Assembly: GCA_964629015.1 (NCBI GenBank)
Contig: CAZVMN010000008.1
Span: 1-64,000, forward strand
DNA length: 64,000 bases
Direction of reading: 5' to 3'
Source of the DNA: Oceanococcus sp964629015
Lineage (GTDB): Bacteria > Pseudomonadota > Gammaproteobacteria > Nevskiales > Oceanococcaceae
The notes under the pieces are model-generated. The model saw only the letters and a list, made by a program, of their open reading frames with translations, made no database searches and was not told the DNA's origin. The translations under genes were made by a program, and so were the position numbers. This document shows, piece after piece, positions 19,645 through 27,990 of this stretch (position 1 is its first letter; each line of letters starts with the position of its first letter).

Positions 19645-20430
19645 CTATAGCAAGCTGACCCAGTCGTACTTGCTGGTGCTCACCGCCAGGAAATGCGGGT
19701 TCAGCAACTCGTCCTTGGTGTTGTAGCGCAACGGTTTGCCATCGGTTTTGATGACCGCGCCGCCGGCCGCTTCAAGGACACATTGCCCAGCCGCGGTGTC
19801 CCACTCGGAGGTCAGACCAAGGCGCGGATAAAAATCCGCGCTGCCATCGGCAATCAGGCAGAACTTCAGCGAGCTGCCTGCAGAGACGGGCTCGTGCGGC
19901 GGGATTTTGTCGAGCAGCGCATCCACTTCCGGCGCGCGGTGACTGCGACTGACCAGTACCTTCCAGTCGCTTTCCGGCAACGCGCGGCAACGGATCTTCT
20001 CCACATTGCCATCGGCGTCACGTTTGAATGCGCCATCCTTGCTGCCCCAATACGCGGTGCGCAGGGCCGGCGCCAGGACCACGGCGCGCACCGCTTTGCC
20101 GTTTTCAATCAACGCGATGTTGACGGTGAACTCGCCGTTGCGCTTGATGAATTCTTTGGTGCCATCCAGCGGATCGACCAGCCAGTAGGCCTGCCAGCCC
20201 TGGCGCGCGTTGTAATCCGGGATGCCCCCTTCTTCCGACAGCACCGGAATGTCCGGAGTCAGCGAAGCCAAGCCCTGGCTGATCACTTTGTGCGCGGCCA
20301 GATCGGCCTGAGTCAGCGGTGAGTTGTCGTCCTTGTGTTCGACTTCGATCGTGCCATTGTAGATTTTCAAAATGGCGTCGCCAGCCCGTTCAGCCAGGGT
20401 CAGCAGGGTTTCGATCTTCGGATAATCCAT
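19645..20430 (-). CDS. cysQ: 3'(2'),5'-bisphosphate nucleotidase
   Basis: CysQ removes the 3' phosphate from PAP/PAPS during sulfate assimilation. The 261-residue product shows the inositol-monophosphatase-family metal sites in order: LSEEG near 91, WLVDPLDGTKEF near 110 with the catalytic DPLDGT, and SEWDTAAGQ near 207. I place the start at ATG 20430; 37 codons further upstream stay open but match no family N-terminus. It is divergent from yrfG across 119 bp in which I see no clear promoter. Confidence 0.92.
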   Translation of the reverse strand: MDYPKIETLLTLAERAGDAILKIYNGTIEVEHKDDNSPLTQADLAAHKVISQGLASLTPDIPVLSEEGGIPDYNARQGWQAYWLVDPLDGTKEFIKRNGEFTVNIALIENGKAVRAVVLAPALRTAYWGSKDGAFKRDADGNVEKIRCRALPESDWKVLVSRSHRAPEVDALLDKIPPHEPVSAGSSLKFCLIADGSADFYPRLGLTSEWDTAAGQCVLEAAGGAVIKTDGKPLRYNTKDELLNPHFLAVSTSKYDWVSLL

Positions 20431-20549
20431 AATTTTTGCGCGCCGCAGGCGCACCACTGTGTTGCGAAAGGCGCTGATCTTCTCACACCTTGCTGTTGGG
20501 AACAGACCCAATGGGACGAGGCGCGCAGATGTCGCTAGCATAGATCCCT

Positions 20550-21221
20550 ATGGACAACGTGTTTGACTGGGAACGCATCGACACTGTGCTGCTGGATATG
20601 GATGGCACGGTGCTGGATCTGGCGTTCGACAACTATTTCTGGCTGACGCATCTGCCTGCGGCTTGGGGTGAACCGCGTGGGCTGGGCCCAGAGCAAGCGA
20701 TGCAAGAACTCATGCCGCATTTCATCGGTTTGCGCGGCAGCTTGCAGTGGTACTGCCTGGACCACTGGAGTGAGCTGCTGCAGATGGATATCGTGGCTTT
20801 GAAGCAGGATTGCCGCGAGATGATCCGCTACCTGCCCGGTGCCGAGGACTTTCTACGTCAGGTGCGTGAGTCGGGGCGGCGCTTGTTGCTGGTCACGAAC
20901 GCACATCCGGACGCATTGGCATTCAAGCAGACCCAATGCCCACTGGATCATCACTTTGATGGTTTGCACAGCACCCACAGCTGGGGGCGTCCCAAGGAGG
21001 AGGCGAGCTTCTGGACCGATTTTGCCCGCGATTGCGAGGTCGATCTTGAGCGCAGTCTGTTCGTCGATGACAGCGAAGCCGTGCTGCGCGGTGCGCTGGC
21101 GGGAGGGGTCAGCCAGGTTTGCGGCATCCTCGCGCCGGATACGTCGACCCCGGCGCGTCAGCCGTTTGGCGATTGGCCCCATGTGCATGGCCTCAAGGAC
21201 ATCCGCATCCAGCGTCCTTAG
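20550..21221 (+). CDS. yrfG: GMP/IMP nucleotidase (HAD family)
   Basis: A 223-residue haloacid-dehalogenase phosphatase like YrfG, which dephosphorylates GMP and IMP. Motif I is DMDGTVLD (nucleophile Asp16, acid Asp18), motif II is LLVTNAH near 113, motif III has the Lys of GRPKEEAS, and motif IV is FVDDSEA near 172. An alpha-helical cap follows motif I, as expected. No strong ribosome-binding site precedes the ATG. Confidence 0.88.
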   Translation: MDNVFDWERIDTVLLDMDGTVLDLAFDNYFWLTHLPAAWGEPRGLGPEQAMQELMPHFIGLRGSLQWYCLDHWSELLQMDIVALKQDCREMIRYLPGAEDFLRQVRESGRRLLLVTNAHPDALAFKQTQCPLDHHFDGLHSTHSWGRPKEEASFWTDFARDCEVDLERSLFVDDSEAVLRGALAGGVSQVCGILAPDTSTPARQPFGDWPHVHGLKDIRIQRP

Positions 21222-21239
21222 GTGGCCTGCGCCGGGTCT

Positions 21240-22541
21240 TCAGGAGCCGCTTGAGCGCCGTTGACCACCGCCTGAACGGCGACGCCCACCGCCGCCGCCG
21301 CGTCCAGAGCGGTTTTTGTCCGGGCCGCCAGAACGTTTTTTACGTTTACTGGGCGGCAAGTCCAGCGGTGTCAGCCAGCTTGGGTCTGGGTGATCGGCGC
21401 TGAGTTTGTAGCCGACGTATTGTTCAATGTCCGGCAGCGAATAGACATAGCGTTCGCAACAGAACGAGATGGCGTCGCCGTCTTCGCCCGCGCGTGCGGT
21501 GCGCCCGATGCGGTGCACGTAGTCCTCCGCATCCTGCGGCAGGTCGTAGTTGATCACATGGCTGACCCGCGGCACATGCAGGCCGCGTGCGGCGACGTCG
21601 GTGGCGACCAGCAGCGGCAGCTTGTCTTCGCGAAAGTCCTGCAGCAGGCGTTCGCGCTTGTTCTGCGGAACATCGCCGGACAGCGCGCCCACCTTGTAGC
21701 CGGCGCGATCCAGCATGTCGGTGACATCCTCGGCGGCGCGACGGGTGTTCACGAACAGCATGGTGCGGTGGGGCTCATGCGTTTTGAGCAGATGCAGCAG
21801 CAGCCAGATTTTGTCGCGACTTTCCACATGGTAGAGCTGCTCGCGGACCTTCTCCGCGGTCACGCTGTCGCTTTCAGTCTTGATCCATTCGGGTTCGCCC
21901 AGGTGTTCGTAGGCCAGCTCCATCACCTTCTGCGACAGAGTGGCCGAGAACAGCAGATTGAGCCGCTTGTCTGGTGCCGGCATGCGTCGGAACAGGTAGC
22001 GGATGTCTTTGATGAAGCCCAGATCAAACATCCGGTCCGCTTCATCCAGTACCGCCACTTCCAGCGCTTTGAGGTCGTAGTTGTGCTGCTTGTGATAATC
22101 GATCAGCCGGCCGGGCGTGCCGATCAGCAAATCCACGCCATCAATGACCGCCTGTTGCTGGGACTTGTAGGCTGTGCCGCCGTAAACCACGGTGTAGGTG
22201 ATGCCCGTTTTTTCGCACAGCGGCTTGGCGTCTGCGGCGATCTGTTGCGCCAGTTCGCGGGTCGGAGCAACAACCAATGCCCGTGGCTGATTGGGTTTGC
22301 GCCCCTCGGGGCCCGGACTTTGCATGAGCCGATTCAGCGTCGCCAATAGAAAGGCGGCTGTTTTGCCCGTGCCGGTTTGGGCCTGACCGGCAACGTTTCG
22401 CCCAGCCAGCGCGAGCGGCAGGGTTTGCGCCTGGATCGGCGTGCAATATTCCAGGCCCACCTCGGCGAGGCCAGCCTTGAGCTGCGAGTGCAGGTCGAGA
22501 CTGTCCAGGCGGACATCGGTGAGATGGGTCGGTTTAGTCAT
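21240..22541 (-). CDS. rhlB: ATP-dependent RNA helicase RhlB
   Basis: A 433-residue DEAD-box helicase, the RNA-unwinding partner of the degradosome. Motif I is AQTGTGKT (54-61); then come PTRELA, VLDEADRMFDLGF, SAT and HRIGRTARAG. The last 38 residues are a disordered Arg/Gly/Ser tail (KRKKRSGG, RGGGGGRRRSGGG) likely to bind RNA. I use ATG 22541, matching family starts; the reading frame stays open 43 codons upstream. It is divergent from trxA-rho, the arrangement found in E. coli. Confidence 0.93.
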   Translation of the reverse strand: MTKPTHLTDVRLDSLDLHSQLKAGLAEVGLEYCTPIQAQTLPLALAGRNVAGQAQTGTGKTAAFLLATLNRLMQSPGPEGRKPNQPRALVVAPTRELAQQIAADAKPLCEKTGITYTVVYGGTAYKSQQQAVIDGVDLLIGTPGRLIDYHKQHNYDLKALEVAVLDEADRMFDLGFIKDIRYLFRRMPAPDKRLNLLFSATLSQKVMELAYEHLGEPEWIKTESDSVTAEKVREQLYHVESRDKIWLLLHLLKTHEPHRTMLFVNTRRAAEDVTDMLDRAGYKVGALSGDVPQNKRERLLQDFREDKLPLLVATDVAARGLHVPRVSHVINYDLPQDAEDYVHRIGRTARAGEDGDAISFCCERYVYSLPDIEQYVGYKLSADHPDPSWLTPLDLPPSKRKKRSGGPDKNRSGRGGGGGRRRSGGGQRRSSGS

Positions 22542-22878
22542 TTTCGGGTGCTTGCATTTGTTGGAAGTTTGGGTCGACAATAGCCGAAACGCGAATCGCG
22601 TCGCGCATGCCTCAGGTGCATGACCGCGCCCGGTGCTTGAACAGAGCACATGGATCGAAGCCATTCGCAATCATAGCAGGCGATACCACTGTTCCTCTCC
22701 GTCCGTCGGTGAATCCGTACGGAAGGTTCGGGTATCGACCTGAAAAGATTTCTTTTCCCACCTCTTTTCGGTCTTTTTTGCAGGTCGGGAAACTCTGAGT
22801 TCCACGCCGCTTTGTTTTCCAAGTCGTGGTTCTTAATCCATTGATTTTTCAATATTCTTTTTGACAAGGATGAGCAAA
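22542..22878. other. 337-bp divergent control region of rhlB and trxA-rho
   Basis: There is no supported gene here. The rightward strand carries a pyrimidine-rich, guanine-poor stretch at about 22747-22787 (runs of T and C around CCCACCTC). It could be a Rho-loading or autoregulatory leader for rho, as Rho controls its own mRNA in other species. I found no -35/-10 pair I would defend on either strand. AAGGA at 22866-22870 fixes the trxA start. Confidence 0.5.
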
Positions 22879-23205
22879 ATGAGCGACCAAATTGTCAAGC
22901 TTACGGACGCCAACTTCGAAGCCGAAGTGATCAACTCTGACGTGCCTGTGCTGGTGGATTTCTGGGCCGAGTGGTGTGGCCCGTGCCGCATGATTGCGCC
23001 GATTCTTGAGGAGCTGGCCCCGGAATATGCCGGCAAATTGAAGGTCGGCAAGCTGAACATCGACGAAAACCAGGACAAGACTGCCCAGTTCGGCGTGCGT
23101 GGCATTCCTACGCTGCTGCTGTTCAAAGGTGGTGAAGTTGCTGGTACCCAAGTTGGCGCCGTGTCCAAAGCGCAACTCGCTCAATTTGTGGATTCCGCAA
23201 TTTAA
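22879..23205 (+). CDS. trxA: Thioredoxin 1
   Basis: A 108-residue thioredoxin with the WCGPC redox site at 32-36, the buried Asp26-type residue in VDFWA and the cis-proline in GIPTLLLF. The start at ATG 22879 gives the family N-terminus MSDQIVKL and has AAGGA 8 nt upstream. The in-frame ATG at 22870 overlaps that ribosome-binding site and is unlikely. It is followed after 14 bp by rho, so the two are probably co-transcribed. Confidence 0.96.
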   Translation: MSDQIVKLTDANFEAEVINSDVPVLVDFWAEWCGPCRMIAPILEELAPEYAGKLKVGKLNIDENQDKTAQFGVRGIPTLLLFKGGEVAGTQVGAVSKAQLAQFVDSAI

Positions 23206-23219
23206 TTACGCAGGATTTG

Positions 23220-24947
23220 ATGGTGTCGAACGAAACCCCTGAAGACGTGGTGGCAGCGCCCGTGGCGGATAGCCCCGCTTCATCGGAAAACGCATCTGCG
23301 GATGCGCCCAAACCCAAGGCGGCTCGCAAGCCCCGCAAGCCCAAGCTGGCGGTGGCTGAAGAGGCTGCAGCAAGCAAGCCGACAGCACCTGCCAAAGCAC
23401 CCGCTGAGGCAACGGAGACGGCGAGCGCGGCAGCATCGTCGGGTTCCGATGATCAGAGTGGCGGTGGAGAAGAGCGCAATCAGGCGCAGGGTGGCGGTGA
23501 CGCCAACGACGGTGACAATGATCGTGGCAACAACAGCCGCGGCAACCGCCAACGCGGTCGCAACCGGCGCAACAACCGCAATAACCGCGGTGGCGGCGGC
23601 GGTGGTGGCGGGGGTAACGGCAACGGAAACGGTGGCGGCGGTGGCGGCAATGAGCCGCGCTATGTCATCAACGAAGAGTTGCCGGTTATTGATCTGGTCG
23701 AACTGAAGCGCAAACGTGGTGAAGATCTGCTGGCCATAGCGCACGAGCTGCAGATTGAGAACATCTCGAGGATCAAGAAGCAGGACTTGGTCTTCCAGCT
23801 GCTGAAAGGTTTTGCCCGCGCCGGTCATCAGATTGATGTCACCGGGGTGCTGGAAATCCTCTCCGATGGCTATGGTTTCCTGCGCAACACCGATGATTCC
23901 TACGACTCCGGTCCGGACGACATTTATGTTTCTCCGAGCCAGATCCGGCGTTTCTCATTGCGGACCGGCGACACCATCACCGGCTCGATTCGTCCGCCCA
24001 AGGAAGGCGAGCGTTACTTCGCTTTGCTCAAGGTCGATTCGATTAACTTCGAGCCACCGGAAAATTCGCGCAGCAAGGTGCCGTTCGAGAATCTCACGCC
24101 ACTGTTCCCGAATGAGCGCATTCGCATGGAGCAGGGCAACGGTTCGACCGAAGACATCACCGCGCGCATTGTTGATCTGTGCTCACCCATTGGTGGTGGT
24201 CAGCGTGGTTTGATTGTGGCTCCGCCGAAAGCGGGTAAAACCATGCTGCTGCAGAACATTGCGCAGAGCATTGCCAGCAACTACCCGGATCACTTCTTGC
24301 TGGTGTTGCTGATCGATGAGCGTCCGGAGGAAGTCACCGACATGCAGCGCACGGTACGTGGCGAGGTGCTGTCGTCGACTTTCGACCAGCCCGCCCAGCG
24401 CCATGTGCAGGTGGCCGAAATGGTCATCGAGAAAGCCAAACGCTTGGTCGAACACAAGCGTGATGTGGTGATTCTTTTGGACTCCATCACCCGTCTGGCG
24501 CGTGCCTACAATACAGTGGCGCCGTCGTCAGGCAAGGTGCTGTCCGGTGGTGTGGATGCCAACGCGTTGCAGAAGCCCAAGCGTTTCTTCGGCGCGGCGC
24601 GCAACATCGAGGAAGGCGGAAGTCTGACGATTATCGCCACCGCACTGGTCGATACCGGTTCGCGCATGGACGAAGTGATCTACGAGGAGTTCAAAGGCAC
24701 TGGCAACATGGAGTTGCACCTGGATCGTCGTATTGCGGAAAAGCGCATCTTCCCGGCAATCAATATCAACCGTTCAGGGACCCGTCGCGAAGAGCTGATC
24801 ACCGATCCCACCGAGCTCCAGAGCGTGTGGATTCTGCGCAAGCTGCTGCATTCCATGGACGAGGTTGCCGCCATCGAGTTGTTGCTTGATCGTATGAAGC
24901 AGACCAAAAACAACGGCGATTTCTTTGCCGCGATGAAGCGGAACTAG
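23220..24947 (+). CDS. rho: Transcription termination factor Rho with long N-terminal extension
   Basis: A hexameric RNA helicase that ends transcription, 575 residues against about 419 in E. coli. The canonical protein begins near residue 157 (LVELKRKRGEDLL). The RNA-binding domain has DGYGFLR, the P-loop is APPKAGKT, and the Q and R loops (RRFFGAARN-like and GSLTIIATAL) are intact. The extra 155 residues are of low complexity: first Ala/Pro/Lys-rich, then Asp/Asn/Gly, then Arg/Asn repeats (RGNRQRGRNRRNNR), then nearly pure Gly/Asn. The start is ATG 23220 with AGGA 5 nt upstream. An intrinsic terminator follows. Confidence 0.96.
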   Translation: MVSNETPEDVVAAPVADSPASSENASADAPKPKAARKPRKPKLAVAEEAAASKPTAPAKAPAEATETASAAASSGSDDQSGGGEERNQAQGGGDANDGDNDRGNNSRGNRQRGRNRRNNRNNRGGGGGGGGGNGNGNGGGGGGNEPRYVINEELPVIDLVELKRKRGEDLLAIAHELQIENISRIKKQDLVFQLLKGFARAGHQIDVTGVLEILSDGYGFLRNTDDSYDSGPDDIYVSPSQIRRFSLRTGDTITGSIRPPKEGERYFALLKVDSINFEPPENSRSKVPFENLTPLFPNERIRMEQGNGSTEDITARIVDLCSPIGGGQRGLIVAPPKAGKTMLLQNIAQSIASNYPDHFLLVLLIDERPEEVTDMQRTVRGEVLSSTFDQPAQRHVQVAEMVIEKAKRLVEHKRDVVILLDSITRLARAYNTVAPSSGKVLSGGVDANALQKPKRFFGAARNIEEGGSLTIIATALVDTGSRMDEVIYEEFKGTGNMELHLDRRIAEKRIFPAININRSGTRREELITDPTELQSVWILRKLLHSMDEVAAIELLLDRMKQTKNNGDFFAAMKRN

Positions 24948-24963
24948 ATTGTTGTCTGTGAAA

Positions 24964-24988
24964 AAGCCCGGCTAGCCCGGGCTTTTTT
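24964..24988 (+). terminator. Rho-independent terminator after rho
   Basis: AAGCCCGG and CCGGGCTT form an 8-bp stem around the loop CTAGC and continue into a run of T ending at 24988. It closes the trxA-rho unit, so rho mRNA itself ends independently of Rho. Confidence 0.9.
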
Positions 24989-25029
24989 GTGCCTGGTGAT
25001 ACAGTCGTGCGGGTCAACAAGAGGTGATC

Positions 25030-26625
25030 ATGTACGTGCGAACTCGCGTGTTGCTGCTGCTCGTCGGCATCGTATTCAATCTGGGCGCACTGGCTGCCGA
25101 AGCGGACTTTGATCAGCGCTTGAGAGCGCGCTTGGTCAACTCAGTCCCTGCGGCTGTGGCCAGTGCGGGTGGTGAGCGACTGCACGCCACCGTAGCGCTC
25201 AAACGTTTCTATCTTGAGCGGTTGTATCAGCCTGTGTGGGTATCTGGCGCCGGCTTGTCTGCAGCGGGGCGCGAGATGCTGGAGATCTTGCAGGGTGTCA
25301 CCATGCATGGCCTGCGCGCCGAGGATTACCACCTTGGCGCGCTCAGGCGCTTGGCTGGCCAGGGACCGCTGCAGCATGGTCAGGCGGTGGATGCCGAATT
25401 GCTGATGGCCGATGGTGCGCTGCTGCTGGCCTCGCATCTGGTGGCTGGACGGGTCAATCCGGCGTCAATCGACCCGGAATGGTTTGCCGATATGCGCGGC
25501 ACCGATGTGGTGGCCGCCCTGTCCAGTGCCTTGAGCACAGGGCAGTTGACCGCCACCTACGCGCAGTTTGCTCCGCAAGATGAGCGTTACCAGCGACTCA
25601 AGGATGCGTTGGCGCGTTGGCGTGAACGCGCCCAGGCACCGCCATTGCCGCCGATTCCGGACGGCCCTTGGCTCGAGCCAGGGCATCAGGGCGCCGCTGT
25701 GGTGGCTTTGCGTCGGCGCTTGGGACTTGCGCCCGAGCCTGGCCAGTTCGATGAGCCCACCGAACAGGCCGTGCGTGCCTTTCAGGCGGAATACGGCTTG
25801 AACGTGGATGGTGTGGTCGGTCCACAAACGCGGCAGATGCTCAACCAAACACCGCAACAGGTGATCGAGCGCCTGGAGGTCAACCTGGAACGCTGGCGCT
25901 GGATGCCGCAGAGCCTGGCGCCGCGTCGTGTGGAGGTCAATATCCCGGCCTTTGAATTGGTCGCCTTGGATGGGCGGGGCGAGGCCTTGCGCATGAAGGT
26001 CATCGTGGGGCGTGAATACCGACGGACGCCGGTGTTCAGTGATCGTATTCGCTATTTGGTGTTCAACCCCTACTGGGAGGCGCCGCACAAGATCGCGGTC
26101 AATGATTTGCTGCCCAAGTTTCAGGCCGACCCGGGACTGCCCGAGCGCATGGGCTTCGAGGTGCTGTCCGGCTGGGGCGAGAATCACAAACAGATTCCGT
26201 TGAATCAGATTGATTGGCAGCGACAGACCCCCTCAAACTTCCGTTACCGTCTGCGGCAGCAGCCGGGACCGAGCAATGCGCTGGGTCGGGTCAAATTCAT
26301 GTTCCCGAATAATTTTGCCGTCTACTTGCATGACACTTCGGCACCTGAGCTGTTTGCGCGAGCGCGGCGCACGCTGAGTTCCGGCTGCGTTCGGGTCGAA
26401 AAACCGCGTGATCTGGCGGCGTGGCTGATCGGTAGCGACAACGCGTGGCCGACGACGGCCAAGCAGCCGGTCGACAAGGTGGTGCCTTTGGCCACGCCGG
26501 TGCCGGTGCATCTGCAGTACTGGACGGCTTGGGTCGATGAAAACGGACGCTTGCAGCAGCGAGCCGATGTGTACGAGCGCGATGTGCGCGTGCTCAAAGC
26601 CCTGCGCGCCCCAGCGCCGGGCTGA
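25030..26625 (+). CDS. Periplasmic L,D-transpeptidase (YcbB/LdtD type)
   Basis: A 531-residue exported enzyme that makes 3-3 cross-links in peptidoglycan. A signal peptide (LLLLVGIVFNLGALAAEA) is followed by an alpha-helical scaffold domain, a peptidoglycan-binding repeat near 220-275 (GHQGAAVVALRRRL, FQAEYGLNVDGVVG) and a YkuD catalytic domain with conserved His and the SSGCVR motif, nucleophile Cys453. The order matches YcbB-like enzymes. ATG 25030 has GAGGTG just upstream. Its stop abuts the convergent pmbA stop with no gap. Confidence 0.92.
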   Translation: MYVRTRVLLLLVGIVFNLGALAAEADFDQRLRARLVNSVPAAVASAGGERLHATVALKRFYLERLYQPVWVSGAGLSAAGREMLEILQGVTMHGLRAEDYHLGALRRLAGQGPLQHGQAVDAELLMADGALLLASHLVAGRVNPASIDPEWFADMRGTDVVAALSSALSTGQLTATYAQFAPQDERYQRLKDALARWRERAQAPPLPPIPDGPWLEPGHQGAAVVALRRRLGLAPEPGQFDEPTEQAVRAFQAEYGLNVDGVVGPQTRQMLNQTPQQVIERLEVNLERWRWMPQSLAPRRVEVNIPAFELVALDGRGEALRMKVIVGREYRRTPVFSDRIRYLVFNPYWEAPHKIAVNDLLPKFQADPGLPERMGFEVLSGWGENHKQIPLNQIDWQRQTPSNFRYRLRQQPGPSNALGRVKFMFPNNFAVYLHDTSAPELFARARRTLSSGCVRVEKPRDLAAWLIGSDNAWPTTAKQPVDKVVPLATPVPVHLQYWTAWVDENGRLQQRADVYERDVRVLKALRAPAPG

Positions 26626-27990
26626 TCAGTCGCCGGCGATGGTCATGCCGTCAATCAGTATCGAGCCGCAAAGAATGCCGGAGGCCGGGTCGATGTCGCT
26701 GCCGACCGCACCGATCGCGCGATACATGTCGAGCAGGTTGCCAGCAATGGTGATGCCGGCCACCGGATAGGCCGGTTCGCCGTTTTCATACCAGACGCCG
26801 GCAGCGCCGCGCGAATAGTCGCCGGTGCTGCCATTGACGCCTTGCCCCATCAGCTCGGTGACCAGCAAACCCGAGCCCAGCTCGCGCATCATCGCGCTGT
26901 GGTCCTGGTCGGTGGTCGGGGACACTTCCAGGGTTTTGACACCGCCGGCATTGCCGGTTGTGACAAGCCCGAGTTTGCGCGCCGAATAGCTGCCCAGCAG
27001 CCAGGTGCGCAAATAGCCGTTTTCGATGATGGCTTGCTCGCGCGTTGCCACCCCTTCGGCATCAAACCAGGCGGCGCCGTAGCGTCCCGGCACATGCGGC
27101 TTCTGCACGATGCTGATGGTGTCCGGAAACAGTTGGGTGCCGAGTTTGTCGAGTAGAAAACTGGCGCGACGATACAACGCGTTGCCGCTGGCGGCACCAA
27201 TCATGTGTCCGACCAGGCCGCGCGCAAGTTGTGGCGGAAACACCACGGGCGCACGCTGGGTCTTGAGCTTGCGTGGGTCGAGGCGACGCAGCGCGCGTTC
27301 GGCCGCGATGCGTCCGACCTCGTCGGTACGGGTCAAGGCATCGACCTGCATGGCGCGGGCATACCAGTAGTCGCGCTGCATGTCGGTATCGGACTTGGCG
27401 ATCATCGCCAGCGAGAGGCTGTAGTCGGTCGCGGTGCGACAGCCGGCAAAGCCGATGCTGTTCATGAGCACGTCGCGACTGCGGTGGGCATTGACGCTGG
27501 CCCCTTCGGAATTGCTGATGCGTGGATCGACCGCGAAGGCGGCTTCCTCGCAGGCCAGCGCCCAGTCTCGGCTGGCGCTGACCGACAGCGCTGCCGGATG
27601 GTCCAGCGCCAGGTCCATCGGGGCGGTGGCCAGATGCTCCGGGTCGGGGAGACCGGCGGCCTCATCGTCCTGGGTGTGGCGTGCGATGGTGCAGGCGGCC
27701 TCGACGATCTCGCGGATCGAGCTTGGCTTGAGGTCGCCGGTATTGGCGTGGCCACGCTTCTTGCCGAAATACACGGTGATGGCCAGGTCGTTGTCGCGCT
27801 GGAACTCGACCGACTCCAACTCGCGGTTGCGCAATGAGGTGGTCAGCCCGCAGTTGCTGCCGAGTGCAACCACTGCGTCACTGGCGCCGCAGGCGCGGGC
27901 GTGGTCCAGAGCCTGCTGCCCCAGCTCATACAGATTGTGTTCGTCGGGCAGGTCCTGATCCAGGGCCGTGGTGGACAATGCTTGGGTCAT
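26626..27990 (-). CDS. pmbA: TldE/PmbA metalloprotease component
   Basis: A 454-residue TldD/TldE-family protein, the length of E. coli PmbA. TldD and TldE form a protease that matures small peptides and degrades CcdA-like antitoxins; TldE itself lacks the zinc site. Recognisable family stretches include LRNRELESVEFQRD near 56, GSTGDYSRGAAGVWYENGE near 397 and the C-terminal PASGILCGSILIDGMTIAGD region. The partner tldD is not in the window. Its ATG overlaps the mpl stop (ATGA), suggesting coupled translation. Confidence 0.9.
   Translation of the reverse strand: MTQALSTTALDQDLPDEHNLYELGQQALDHARACGASDAVVALGSNCGLTTSLRNRELESVEFQRDNDLAITVYFGKKRGHANTGDLKPSSIREIVEAACTIARHTQDDEAAGLPDPEHLATAPMDLALDHPAALSVSASRDWALACEEAAFAVDPRISNSEGASVNAHRSRDVLMNSIGFAGCRTATDYSLSLAMIAKSDTDMQRDYWYARAMQVDALTRTDEVGRIAAERALRRLDPRKLKTQRAPVVFPPQLARGLVGHMIGAASGNALYRRASFLLDKLGTQLFPDTISIVQKPHVPGRYGAAWFDAEGVATREQAIIENGYLRTWLLGSYSARKLGLVTTGNAGGVKTLEVSPTTDQDHSAMMRELGSGLLVTELMGQGVNGSTGDYSRGAAGVWYENGEPAYPVAGITIAGNLLDMYRAIGAVGSDIDPASGILCGSILIDGMTIAGD

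Noticed and set aside
21390..22349. 319-codon open frame on the plus strand
   Set aside because: It lies wholly antisense to rhlB, whose DEAD-box motifs are intact; composition is that of a shadow frame.
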